This document shows, piece after piece, positions 25,090-37,200 of a DNA stretch of 64,000 bases; position 1 is the first letter of the stretch, and each line of letters begins with the position of its first letter. A program made the translations under genes and the position numbers. The stretch is taken from assembly GCA_907165065.1 (NCBI GenBank), contig OU015528.1:68987474-69051473 (forward strand), read 5' to 3'. Source of the DNA: Caprimulgus europaeus. Taxonomy: Eukaryota > Chordata > Aves > Caprimulgiformes > Caprimulgidae. The notes under the pieces are model-generated. The model searched no databases and was not told the DNA's origin. It saw only the letters and a list, made by a program, of their open reading frames with translations.

Positions 25090-27704
25090 TGTCCAGGGGC
25101 GGATGAGGAGCGAGTTGAGAGGTGAAAATCAAGGGGCAGGCTGGTGTGGGTGATACCATTGTGGGTGTCTATTACAGGCCCCCAGATCAGGGTGAGGAAG
25201 TTGATGAGGCCTTCTACAGGCAGCTGAGAGCAGCCTCGCAATCACAGGCCCTGGTTGTTGTGGGGGATTTTAACTACCCAGACATTTGCTGGAATGCCTA
25301 CACAGCCAGCCACCCACAGTCCAGGAGGTTCCTCCAGTGCACCGATGATAACTTCCTGATGCAAATGGTGGATAAGCCAACTAGGAGAGGAGCGCTGCTG
25401 GATGTTATACTCACTAATAAGGAGAGTCTGGTTGAAGCAGTGAAGGTTGAGGGCAGCCTTGGCTGTAGGGACCATGAGATGGTGGAGTTCAGGATCTTGT
25501 GTGGCAGGAACAGAATTTCAAGCAGGATCACAACCCTGGACTTCAGCAGAGGGAAATTTAACCTTTTCAAGCAGTTGCTAGGGGAAATCCCACAGGACAG
25601 GGTGCTAGATGGTAAAGAGGCCCAAGATAGCTGGTTAACATTCAAGGACCACTTCTTCCAAGCTTAAGATCAGAGCATCCCAATGCATAGGATGTCAGGG
25701 AAGGGAGCCAGGAGACCCACATGGTTAAACAGGGAACTGCTGGGCAAACTCAAGTGGAAGAAGAGAGCCTACAGATCACAGAAGGAGAGTCTGGTCACTT
25801 GGGAGGAATATAAGGATATTGTCAGAGGATGTAGGGAGGCAACTAGAAAAGCTAAGGCCTCCTTGGAATTAAACCTTGACAGAGGGGTCAAGGACAGCAG
25901 GAAGAGCTTCTTCCAATACATGGCAGATAAAACTAGCACTAGAGGCAATGTGGGCCCACTGATGAATGAGGTGGGTGCCCTGGTGACAGAGGATAAAGAG
26001 AAGGCAGAGCTATTGAATGCCTTCTTTGTCTCTGTCTACTCTGCTGGAGAATGTCCTCAGGAGCCCCGCACCCCTGAGGCCCCAGAGGGAGTCAGGACAA
26101 TAGAGGAGTTTGCCTTGGTTGATGAGGACTGGGTTAGGGGTCAATTAAGCAATCTGGACACCATAAATCTATGGGTCCTGATGGGATGCACCCACGGGTG
26201 TTGAAGGAGCTGGCAGAAATCATTGCTAAGCCACTCTCCATCATCTTTGCTAAGTCGTGGGGAACAGGAGATGCCTGAGGACTGGAGGAAGGCAAATGTC
26301 ACTCCAGTCTTCAAAAAGGTCAAGAAGGAGGACCCAGGTAACTACAGACCGGTCAGCCTCACCTCTATCCCTGGGAAGGTGATGGAACAACTTACCCTCA
26401 GTGCTATGTCTAGACATATCAAGGATAAGAAGGTCATTAGGAGCAGTCAACATGGTTTTACCAAGGGGAAGTCATGTTTAACCAACCTGATAGCCTTTTA
26501 TGAGGACATAACGAGGTGGCTAGATGATTGTAGAGCAGTGGATATGGTTTATCTTGATTTCAGCAAAGCATTTGACACCATTTCCCACAGCATCCTCGCA
26601 GCTAAACTGAGGAAGTGTGGACTGGATGATCAGGTAGTGAGGTGGATTGTGAATTGGTTGAAAGGAAGAAGTCAGAGAGTTGTGGTCAATGGGACAGAGT
26701 CTGGTTGGAGGCCTGTGTCTAGTGGAGTCCCTCAGAGATCGGTACTGGGACCAGTACTGTCCAATATATTCATCAGTGACCTGGATGAGGGAACAGAGTG
26801 CACTGTCAGCAAGTTTGCTGATGACACAAAGCTGGGAGGAGTGGCTGACACAGCAGAGGGCTGTGCTGCCATCCAGAGAGATCTGGACAGGCTGGAGAGC
26901 TGGGCAGGAAGAAATTTAATGGAATACAACAAGGGCAAGTGTAGAGTCTTACAGGGAAGACTGGGAAAGAAATCTGGGCAGGAACAACCCCATGTACCAG
27001 TATAGGTTGCTGGAGAGCAGTGTAGGGGAAAGGGATCTGGGAGTCCTGGTGGACAGCAGGATGACCATGAGCCAGCACTGTGCCCTCGTGGCCAAGAAGG
27101 CCAATGGCATCCTGGGGTACATTGGAAGGGGTGTGGTTAGTAGGTCAAAAGAGGTTCTTCTCCCCCTCTACTCTGCCCTGGTGAGGCCACATCTGGAATA
27201 TTGTGTCCACTTCTGGGCCCCACAGTTCAAGAAGGACAGGGAACTGCTTGAGAGAGTCCAGCACAGAGCCACCAAGATGATGAAGGGAGTGGAGCATCTC
27301 CCTTATGAGGAAAGGCTGAGGGAGCTGGGCCTCTTTAGCTTGGAGAAGAGGAGACTGAGGGGGGACCTTATTAATGTCTATAAATATGTAAAGGGTGAGT
27401 GTCAAGAAGATGGAGCCAGGCTCTTCTCAGTGATGTCCAATGACAGGACAAGGGGCAATGGGTGCAAGCTGGAGCACAGGAGGTTCCATGTAAACATAAG
27501 GAAAAACTTTTTCACTGTGAGAGTGACAGACACTGGAACAGGCTGCCCAGGGAGGTTGTGGAGTCTCCTTCTCTGGAGACATTCAAAACCCACCTGGATG
27601 TGTTCCTGTGTGACCTACAGTAGGTGATCCTGCTCTGGCAGGGAGGTTGGACTAGGTGATCTTTTGATGTCACTTCCAATCCCTGACTTTCTGTGGTTCT
27701 GTCA
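25090..27704 (+). mobile_element. CR1 LINE, long 5'-truncated copy with endonuclease and reverse transcriptase
   Basis: The best preserved CR1 copy here, about 2.6 kb. It starts within the endonuclease: VGVYYRPPDQGEEVDEAFYR, GDFNYP (25263-25280), then the HEMVEF region. It continues through the linker and the reverse transcriptase ([36 protein letters not shown] box at 26814-26825) to the thumb and 3' end. ORF2 is broken by a stop after about 25664 and by frame changes near 26167, 26260, 26980 and 27535. The N-terminal part of the endonuclease and all of ORF1 are missing. The 3' end near 27704 has only a degraded form of the usual octamer tail. Dead on arrival or soon after, but with an intact catalytic FADD; younger than the copy at 530. 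Confidence 0.97.
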
Positions 27705-29461
27705 TCCTTTTACCTCCAAGCATGAAAAGCAGTGCTAAAGAGTCCGTGCTCAAGCTCTCTGTGAAGGGGTTTATTGTTGCTGCTGCTGCTGCCGCAGCAG
27801 TGATTTGATAGAGAAAACTCAAATACAGCTGGGTGATGCGAATGTCTGTGAGTAAGCTCGGGGTGCAGGCTGTGTCCTGGTAGGCCAGGTCAGTACAGCT
27901 TCAGGCACTGTGCTGTCCCAGCTGCTGGGATCTGGCCACAGCATTGGGGAGCTCCTGGCTGTAAAGCTCTTGCCTGTAGCGTAACCTCGGTGCACTGCAG
28001 CCGGAGAGAGAAAACCAAGCAAGAGAGGGTTGGACTAGAGAAAGATTTTTTTTTTTTAATTTATTTTTTCCTTCAAGGTGATTTTCATTTCTAGAGGAAT
28101 TTGAGGAGGAACAAGGAGTTAAAGACTTTGGACAATACAGGCTTCATGTAACTGAGCAAATAGGCAAATATGCAAGCATATACAATTGCATGCAGCTACC
28201 ACTTCAATAGACTTTTTAATGCTTGAGGGCAAGGTAACATCTCAGCAATATAAACACGTTGCAATTACTGCAGCCCTTCTCCAAAGGGCCTTTCACATGA
28301 TCTCAAAGTGCTGTCCAGCTCTGAGGAGTTGAAACAGCTTCCACAGAAGGTTATGCTGTGTGGGCTAAAAAGCAGGGTTCAATGTGAAGAAGGCATTAAA
28401 CTGGGACACAGTGTAGCTGGGGCAAGCCAGTGCAACACAGGAACTGGTCTCCTGGAACCCTCAGCATATTTTAAGCCTGTTAAGATATAAAGTCTGCAAA
28501 GTGGTTAGTAACAGCCTCAGTAACATCCAGTAATAGCCAGGCTCTCTCTGAAGGGACTTTCTCTGACCATTTCAATGCATGCACTTAATCCAAACATGCG
28601 TTGTTTGTGTTGGGCCATCAACTAGAACTAGAAAACACTGTTCTCTCTGCTGCAAGACTGTGGGATCCCCAATCATCCTCAAGATCTGTACCAAATACCG
28701 AACTTCATCACCCGTAAGCCTGTATGTGGCAAAAGCTTAGTGTTTACAGTCTTAAAATCATGAGTAAATAAAATCTTGTCTGCCTGTGTGCTCACATCTC
28801 ACAGTCGGAACTCCTGGGGTGAACAGTCTTTCCTGGAAGAGACTTAGCTGAAAACATCTTCTATTTTGATCTATTAAGTCAGTTGATTTCTTCAACCACT
28901 TGACTCCTGCCTCTGAAAATACAGTGTGTCTGTCTGAAGAACTTACTGTGGTGAAGCCAGGGCAAGAAATTAGTTTTGCATTTTGGCTTAAATCCTGCAA
29001 ACAGTTACGTGAGTGACTTATGCATGTAAAGAGCCGCAGTGAGCTCAATGAGGCTATTCATCCGCAGAGCTAAGCATGCGTGTAAATGTTTGCAGTGCTG
29101 GGGCTCTCCTAAGGAGGGTGGTTAGCTCTGTCTTCGGCAGCATGACTGAGCTCCATGGATTTCATCTAGTGAAGTGGAAGTTGTCTTTCACATCTACAAT
29201 TCCAACTTTGATCCACAGAGTTATAGTCCTTAGTGTAAAAGATCACAGGCATGAAAGAAAGTTGATCTTTTGGGTAGGTAGAGCCAAAATCCCATGGAGA
29301 CCTTGACTGTCAAGTCAAATGAAGAGCTGGACTTAGTTCAAAGAGGATCCCGTTGTTCAAACACGGAGCATCAAAGACTGTGCTGAGCTTTTCTGCTTAC
29401 TGACTCTGCTCACTCTTCACCAGAAGACATCTGGTATGTGGTTCCATCCCAGTATATACTC
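27705..29461. other. Intergenic sequence
   Basis: Contains a short GCT trinucleotide tract (27778-27794) and, at about 28270-28460, a stretch faintly resembling an ancient amniote interspersed repeat tail. No genes recognised. Confidence 0.6.
28270..28460 (+). mobile_element. Possible ancient LINE/SINE relic
   Basis: The words CACATGATCTCAAAGTGCT and, further on, GGAACTGGTCTCCTGGAACC resemble in order the consensus of old amniote repeats (ATCTCAAAGCGCTTTAC... ACCCAGGTCTCCTGA). The similarity is faint and from memory, so it is a suggestion only. Confidence 0.25.
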
Positions 29462-30240
29462 ATGGAATCATAGAATAGTTTGGGTTGGAAGGGACCTTTA
29501 AAGGTCACCTAGTCCAACCCCCCTGCAATGAGCAGGGACATCTTCAACTAGATCAGGTTGCTCAGAGCCCCATCCAGCCTGACCTTTAATGTTTCCAGGG
29601 TTGGGGCTTCTACCACTACTCTGGGCAACCTGTGTTTCATCACCCTCATTGTAAAAAAAATTTCTTCCTTATATCTCATCTGAATCTACCTTCTTTCATA
29701 TTAAAACCATTTCCCCTTGTCCTATTGCTACAGGTCCTGCTGAAACGTTTGTCCCCATCTTTCTTACAGGCCCCCTTTAAGTATTGAAAGGCCACAATAG
29801 TGTCTCCTTGGAGCCTTCTCTTCTCCAGGCTGAACAACCCCAACTCTCTCAGCCTGTCCTCATAGCAGTTGCTCCAGTCCTCTGATCATCCTCGTGGCCT
29901 CCTCTGGACCTGCTCCAACTGGTCCATGCCTTTCCTGTGCTGAGGACCCCAGAACTGGACGCAGCACTCCAGGTAGGGTCTGAGCAGAGCAGAGGGGCAG
30001 AATCCCCTCCCTCGACCTGCTGGACACGTTCCTTGTGATGCAGCCCAGGATACCATTGGCCTTCGGGGCTGTGGGCACACATTGCCGGCTCATGTTGAGC
30101 TTTTCATCCACCAGAACCACCAAGTCATTCTCCACAGGGCTGCTCTCAATCCCTTCATCCTCCAGCCTGTATTGATACCAGAGGTTGCCCTGACACAAGT
30201 GCAGGACCTTGTACTTGGCCTCATTGAACCCCGCTACATC
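29462..30240 (-). mobile_element. CR1 LINE, 3' 780 bases
   Basis: On the minus strand a continuous CR1 3' segment. The left edge has the CR1 3' terminus (complement of ATCATAGAATAGTTTGGGTT then GGAAGGGACC). It is followed by the 3'UTR-like region and the reverse-transcriptase thumb (frames resembling [18 protein letters not shown] and ANGILGCI). 5'-truncated at about 30240, where an A/C-rich tract begins. Carries frameshifts; not functional. Confidence 0.95.
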
Positions 30241-30252
30241 TCTGGCCTAAAG

Positions 30253-30298
30253 TCAAAAGGACGAAAAAAAAAACCACCGAAAAAACCAAAACCAAACA
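30253..30298. repeat. A/C-rich low-complexity tract
   Basis: Almost only A and C, with a few G, directly beside the 5' truncation point of the neighbouring CR1 copy. Simple low-complexity sequence. Confidence 0.85.
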
Positions 30299-33200
30299 GG
30301 TTCATGAATCTGAGTGGTTTTAAATATTTTGCTACATTTTTTAAAACTTTTACTAGCTCTTGTGCTTTTTTCCCATTTTTTTAAGTGCTGTATTCATTGT
30401 TCAAGTGAGCCTGGATAAATTGGCAGGAAGAAGACACGAATCTTATAAGGAAACATGCAATTTTCTGGTGTCCATTGGCTGTAGCTGCTCTCCTTTTACT
30501 TGCTGCATCTCCAAAACAGTTTCATCATTCACTGCATATGCTTTATGGTGAATATTTAACTTTATAATACCACTTACACATTTTATCAGCATTGCCCAGT
30601 ACATTATCTTTTTAGGATTTCACTCTTACGTGCACTCAACACAACTATTTTGCTGTAAGTGAAGGAAGTTTGGGTCTGGTACAGTCTAATTCCACATGTT
30701 ACTGTGATATCTGAACACAGTAGAACCCACCAGTGAAAGGCTGGCAATTTTGTTAAAAAATAGTAGTGTAGCTTCTGATCTGGACTTCATTAGACACAAT
30801 TAAAAATGAAAATAGCCATCCCCATGAACTCCAGTAAGGAACCCAGGGCTGCATTTCCCATTGATGTGAACAGTCCATGCCATCAGGCTTTTTTAAAAAA
30901 GTACTTGTACATTAGTTTTTGAAAAAGTTAATTAAAAAATGATTCATAACTCAGGTCATGAGATCTGTGGGGAGTAATTTGTGACCACTTAAAAGTAAAG
31001 CAAGTTGCCTGGATAGAGAACCTGATCCAAAGCATGTTCACGAAATTCCATGCTTGGTGTGTGGTAAGAAGCGAGTGTGGCAGATCTGGGAAGCGCGAGG
31101 AGCACGTAGCTTAAGAGAGAGGTGGGAAGAGCTGAACTGCAGCAAGTACAAGGAGGAAACTGTCTTTGCCTGTGGGTAAAAAAAGGCTGAAGTGAACTTG
31201 TTAAGCAGGTTCCCAGTTTTGTAAGATCCTCAGAAGGGCAGAAGAGGTGTGGCTGGGTAACAGGAATGCAGCACACGGAAGACACTTCTTTAAACAAATT
31301 GGTGGGGTTTGAGTTTCAACAAGACGTGCGCTTATGTACCAGCCTTTTTAGTTCTGCCTGATCAGGCCCTGCGAAAGATTACTCCCCAGGGTGTGAGAAT
31401 AATTGGTGGTGGGACCTAACAAGGATAAACTGATCTGTGAAATGTCCTGGGGTAGGTGGGAGAGGTGGAGAAGTGAAGAATGACAAGTCTAGAAAGCAAT
31501 CTGTTGTCACGCGTACATTTTGAGACCTCAAAGTGACACGTGAACAGTGGCACTTTATGGTACCATTGCCATGTAACAAATACATATTTATCTAAATGTC
31601 TGTTGATATGTAATCCACTGATAAAAAGGAAGCAATGCAAGTAATTGTTTTGATAATGTAAACCAACCTTTATTATACTTTACAACTAGTGAGACACCTA
31701 ACAGTTCTGCCAAGTGTTGCTGAGCAGCTCTTTGTCCTGTGTCCTCAGACAGCAAAGTTTGGTGAAGCTGAAAAGAACACTTAAGTGGATTTTTTTCTTT
31801 TAAATCCACCTTTTTTGAAAAAATTTTCAGACCCTAAAAAAATATTTCTACAAATAAATTAGTTCTTTACAGTTTTGATACTGTGTGGTGGTCAAAGTTG
31901 CCCTGAATTTCTCTCTCCATCATTTCTGCCTTTCACATTTTCCATTTAGAAAACTGAGCTCTACACATGCAGCTATTCCACAACAGGGAGGGTGGTCTTG
32001 GGCCTCCTTGATTCATAAGATACTATTCTTACAACTAAAAAACCGAAAGCAGTCACCCCTCCTCTGGACCCCAGGCACCTTCCAGGTGCCTTCTCTGGGT
32101 GATGAAGTCAGAATGGCTACGAGAGCCAAAAAGGTCTCTCACAGATCTTCCAGATTAGTCTACAAGATCCAACTCAACCCTTCCTCCTGGAGGGGTTTGG
32201 CTCGAGAGAGGCAGCTCTTCTCTTGGGCCTGTCCGCAGCCCCAGGGTCACAGGGGAAGTATTTTGGAAGGGACCAGCATTTGCCACTAAACTGAGTGCTC
32301 TGTGTTTTGGCAATTCAGGGCTCTTCTCCTCACCAATTCTGGAGCATGTGATGTGCTCTAGAGACTTCCTCATAACTCATAAAATGTATAGCTCTTATAC
32401 ACCACATCATGTGCCTATCTGCATTTGTCTTTAAAACAATGACACAAATCCCTGCTTTGCTAGAGACCAAAATACATATAGCAGCAAGAGCCAGAGAGAG
32501 GACAACACGGAATGTGACTTCTTGTAAACTTGCTGCCCACTTCAGTTATGTGATTCTGAAGGCTGGCTGGAGTAAATTTTATCTCAATAGTATTATGTGG
32601 ATGTATCACACAAGGACTTTCAGTGTCTCTTTCAGTGTTTAAGAACCATTCTATGTGTGAAGGACTTTTCCCATCTGTTTCTCCTTCTCCCTCCCCATTA
32701 CCTCTGAGCACCAGAAGTGACCAGCATGAGGGAGCTCACTTGGAGCAGCCTCTGGGCCAGGGTCTGTGGTGAGATGACACATCCTTTCTCCACGTTTACT
32801 GTAATGTGGAGTTATCCCTCACGTACACTCAGCATTCCTGCCTCGAAGCCAGGGCAAGACTGCACAAGTAACGACGTACGGCACAACTGCGATTTCACGT
32901 AAACAGGCTGGGAGGAGGCAGGTCATCTCCCATGTTCAAGACAGTGATCCAAGGCTGACAGTGATCTGTTACATTTACATTAACATCATTAATTTCATCT
33001 TGAATGGATTCCAAACCCCCTAACTGCCATCCAGTACATATATTTAAACATTTTTGGGTGACCTTATTTAACGTAAATACGTTTGAATGAGAAGTACAGT
33101 ACCTTCTGCTTAAACCCAGCCCTCAGTCTCTGTAAGATGCTTTCCTAATCCCATGGTCTAGAAAATGTGTTTTTACTTGCAGCAGTTTGTCTTGAATTAA

Positions 33201-33859
33201 CCGTTTCCCAGAATCACTGAGGCTGCTGAGCTGTAGAGCTGCTGCCTCTAATGTGGAATAAAATTTGTGAATAGACAGAAAGCTCTTTATTGTGGAATTT
33301 TCCCATGTAGCTGTTGTTTATATGAGAAGTTGAAGTGAGCAGTGAAGGATTAGCTGCTACTTACAAGTAGCTGCTTATTTTTTTTATAGATGTATATATA
33401 CACTCAGTTACAAACTGCTCCTCTACAAACAGGTGCCAGTCTCTAAGACACGAGACCTAAATTTCCTAGAACTAAATGTACTCTAAAGAACTGTCTCTGA
33501 AACACCTTAGGTTATAAGTGTCTAGGGATAGGGGAACAAAAACCATCAGGAAATCCATTTGGATTTCAGTTTGTAAAAGAAACTACACCAACCTATTGAG
33601 AAATACCTCACCACTTCCACTGCAAAAAGTGACAGAAATATGGGGAAGAAAGCAGGGTTTATACCAGTTGTTTCAGTGGGTTGCCTGTATTCCCTTCTAG
33701 ATGCATGTGAATTTGTCTGGGCAGCTCTGAGTGTTAGTTCCATACCTGTGCACCCCTCATAAAGGCAGCGACCACGCACAGGTCAGCTGTGTCCCTGTGG
33801 TTGAGAAGGAAGTTCATGGTCTGCGGTTCAGTCCTTCTCTACTGCTATTGACTCACCTA
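30299..33859. other. Intergenic sequence
   Basis: Non-coding. A perfect hairpin with 8-base arms lies at 32073-32091 (AGGCACCT / AGGTGCCT). Open frames up to 134 codons (31885-32289) have no recognisable family. Nothing else supported. Confidence 0.6.
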
Positions 33860-34260
33860 TTGCAGAGCCTCATCCAGCCTGGCCTTGAACACTTCCAGGG
33901 CAGGGGCATCCACAGCTTCTCTGGGCAACCTGTGCCAGTGTCTCACCACCCTCCCAGGAAAGAATTTCTTTCTAATATCTAATCTAAACCTACCCTCTTC
34001 CAGGTTAAAGCCATTTCCCCTTGTTCTGTTACTCCCTGCCCCTGTAAAAAGTCCCTCCCCAGCCTTCCTGTAGCCCCTTCAGGAACTGCAAGGCCACTAT
34101 AAGATCTCCCTGGAGCCTTCTCTTCTCCAGGCTGAACAGCCCAAACTCTCTCAGCCTGTCCTCACAAGAGAGACGTTCCATCCCTCTGATCACTTTTGTG
34201 GCCCTCCTCTTGTCTCGCTTGAGCAGGTCCATGTCTTTCTTATGCTGGGAGCCCCAGACT
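33860..34260 (-). mobile_element. CR1 LINE internal fragment
   Basis: Minus-strand CR1 sequence from the AGAGCCTCATCCAGCCTGGC block (33862) to the GGGAGCCCCAGACT block, encoding remnants like [20 protein letters not shown] on the minus strand. The last roughly 100 bases of the CR1 3' end, present in the copy at 29462, are missing here, so it is truncated at both ends. Confidence 0.93.
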
Positions 34261-37200
34261 ATAATGTGGTTTTTTTTCCCTTTGGATTGATGGTCGAGTT
34301 GACTCATTTGAAATAGTTAAGTTTTCCTCTTCTGCAAGGCAATATTCCTTGGTGTTGATTGTCACTTTAAGGTGTAAGCTGTTTTAAAGCTTTCATAAGC
34401 AGCAAATCTGCAACTAATACACTTTTTTTTTTTTTCCTGAAAGGATGGTAAAAAACCAGAGTTTTGGTTGTGATGCCTGTTTAGACATGATGCTTGTGGT
34501 ATTAGTTACTCTTTTCTCTTAGGAAAATACCTTCACACACTTCAGCCCTGCAGGACTCTTCTGAGCTGGAGAACATCTGGCTCCAAATCAACATCTTCCC
34601 TTGGTCCAGCTTGGTCTCCACATGGGAAAGGAGGTTAGAGACTCTCTGAAACTGAAAAGCAATGGAAAGGCTGGGCTTGTAGGTGTTGCATACCTGCCTG
34701 CACATGGATACCACGTTCCAGCTCTAGAAGACAGTACAGGGAGGTTGCCACTAGTTCGTTTGTCCCTTGCTGCATTAGCTCTGTTAACATCAATGGAGTT
34801 TACTGCTGCTGATCCTACAGATTTGAAACTGTCTTATTTGGTCCTCCAACAAATGTTAGGCACAGATCTAAGTGTTCCCTCAACTGTACTGATAGCTGCT
34901 AATTTTTTTCTCAACCTGTATTTAGAGGTGACTTTGACAGTGCTTCCACTAGAGTTTTAGGTTTTCTTGTTTCCAAAGCCACAGCATCATGGACTAGGGG
35001 TTACAGATACTCACCAAGGGACTCTTTTCCTGAATTGCATGAGTTGAAGGAATCTTGGATTTAACTTGGATGAAGATAGATCTCTCAGGATATTAATACT
35101 CTGGTAGCTTGCTCTGTGGCCTTCAGTTTACAATTGTGAAACTTGCCTTCTCCTGCAATCATCTCCCTCAGTGCTACCTGTCCTAGATGGCAGCTGTCCT
35201 TTCCTGTTTGTTCAGCTGGTTCACTCGGAGTTGTCCACAGAAACCTGAAAATTAATCACCTGTTGTCATCTCCTGAAGCAGTATGTTGTTCAAGTGACTT
35301 TAAGTTTTCTAAAATCTGCAGTGGGGAGTGATGGATATTCCAGAATTTAGCTCAGGAATGTCCAGAAATCACCGTATAGATTTGACATTATAAGTGTGGG
35401 GTTGGGTGGTTTGGTTTTTGTTTTTTCCTTCTTTTACACTACATAACACCCTACTTTTGTCACTTTCAAGATCTACCTGAGTGAGTCTGTGCTACAGTCA
35501 CTAGAAGAGGAAATATTCAACACGTCTATTAGCATATTTTAGCACACATCCGGTGCTGGACCTACTGGGTAGTCCTTCTGCATACAGGAAAAATTATTAC
35601 AACAGTTGGAATTAAAATGTAGCTATTTGAAAAAAAAAAAATAAACAAGAAACAATTATTGTAGATCCTCTCTGAAGTGTGAACTCCCTTTTGTGTTTTT
35701 TGTGGATTCTACAAAGTGTTAGCAGATGAACAGTGTAATAAAAAACACTGCTGTCCCCAGCTGCCTGCTCTGCCCCCCTCTCAGAAGTTTAACCCACTAC
35801 CCCTGCGCAGTCAGAAAACAGGTATCAGCTGCTGCTGTAAAAAGGGGCTTTTAAGCACAAACCTGGCTTTGATTCTGCTCAATCAAAGATGCTGGGCTGC
35901 ACGTTCACGTTGCTTAGGTGTGGGTTTACTGTCCCTTGCATAGGACAACGTGGGGTGCAAATTCTTAACCCCCTGCTGCAGCAAGGCTTGTCACGCTGTC
36001 AGCAGCTCCCAGTTACGAACCAAGCTAGTCCCAACTGTCTTATTTAGTTCAGTTGTTTGGGTGGTAATTACAGAAGAATTTGGATATGCCACTGGTTGCT
36101 CTGAAAACTTCAGACTATGGAAAATGAGGCTTTTCCAAGTTTTTCTAAAATAAATCACACTTTTACATGATGAAGCTGCCTTTGTAAGTACATTCTGTGC
36201 AGGTAACAAGGCTAGTTTTCACCTCCGTTCTTTTTCAAAGGTGAATAAATTTACTTTTAATGAATTGAGAGAAAAAATGAATAGCAGTAAAAATTACATT
36301 TAGATAATTTTGCAGACAAAAACCAACATAAAGATGTCTAAGTGTTATCAAATGTTTTCAATTTATACTTGGCACAATTATTTCCATGCTTGAATTAGAA
36401 ACTGAAGAGATTCCAAACCAAGGAAGTAAGTGCATGGAAAGCAAACTGTTGAAAGTATAAAGAGATTAAATAACATTTCCAAAAATTGTATTTCTATTTG
36501 GAGACCTGAGTAAGGTTCTGGAGCATCACTTTGGTAGACAGCTAAGGGCATAAAGCCAATGTAACTCAATCTGTGCAGAGCGCTTGCATGTAGCTTTTTA
36601 TTTCACAGGGAACGTCTGAAATTTGACAGTTTAGGTGAGCTTATACACTAACTTGTTTAGCTTCCTTAGTTACTGAAACAAGATAGGTATTTAAACAAAT
36701 GTTTTGATTAATAAGCAATTATATCAGCTTTTCATAATTATTTGAATTAAAATGACAATACACTTGTAATATGCTAGTCAATACTCTGGTAAGCTTATCC
36801 TTAATGCCTGTTGGATGCTGGACTGATATGCACCTAGCATTTTTACTGGCACTATTTTGCCTCTTTTGGGTTTTCATGATCTAGAAAATCTTCACAGATT
36901 TCCCTAGGTGGATATAAAATTATAGAGAAAAGCACACTGATATAATTTCCATAATCAGTTTAAAGTCTTCTACTAAAACAGATAAGCTTCTCTCATTTCT
37001 GTGTTTATGGATTCTGTACCATGCTGCAGTCATTCACCAAGGAGTGGACTGGTGCCCACAGAGGCTCTCTGAGTTCATAAATCTCTGTGCAGTGACTGCG
37101 GGGGTTGGCAGTAATGACATGACCCACTGCTCTGTTTCTCTGTAAGAGTTTGGAGTGTGATGTTTCTGTTGGTGTTTCTCTAGATTGTATCATTTTATTA

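Noticed and set aside
27778-27794. GCT trinucleotide tract, considered as a coding poly-Leu/Ala or expansion locus
   Set aside because: Only about five units and not in a gene.
32073-32091. Perfect 8-base-arm hairpin
   Set aside because: Short enough to occur by chance in intergenic DNA; no associated feature.
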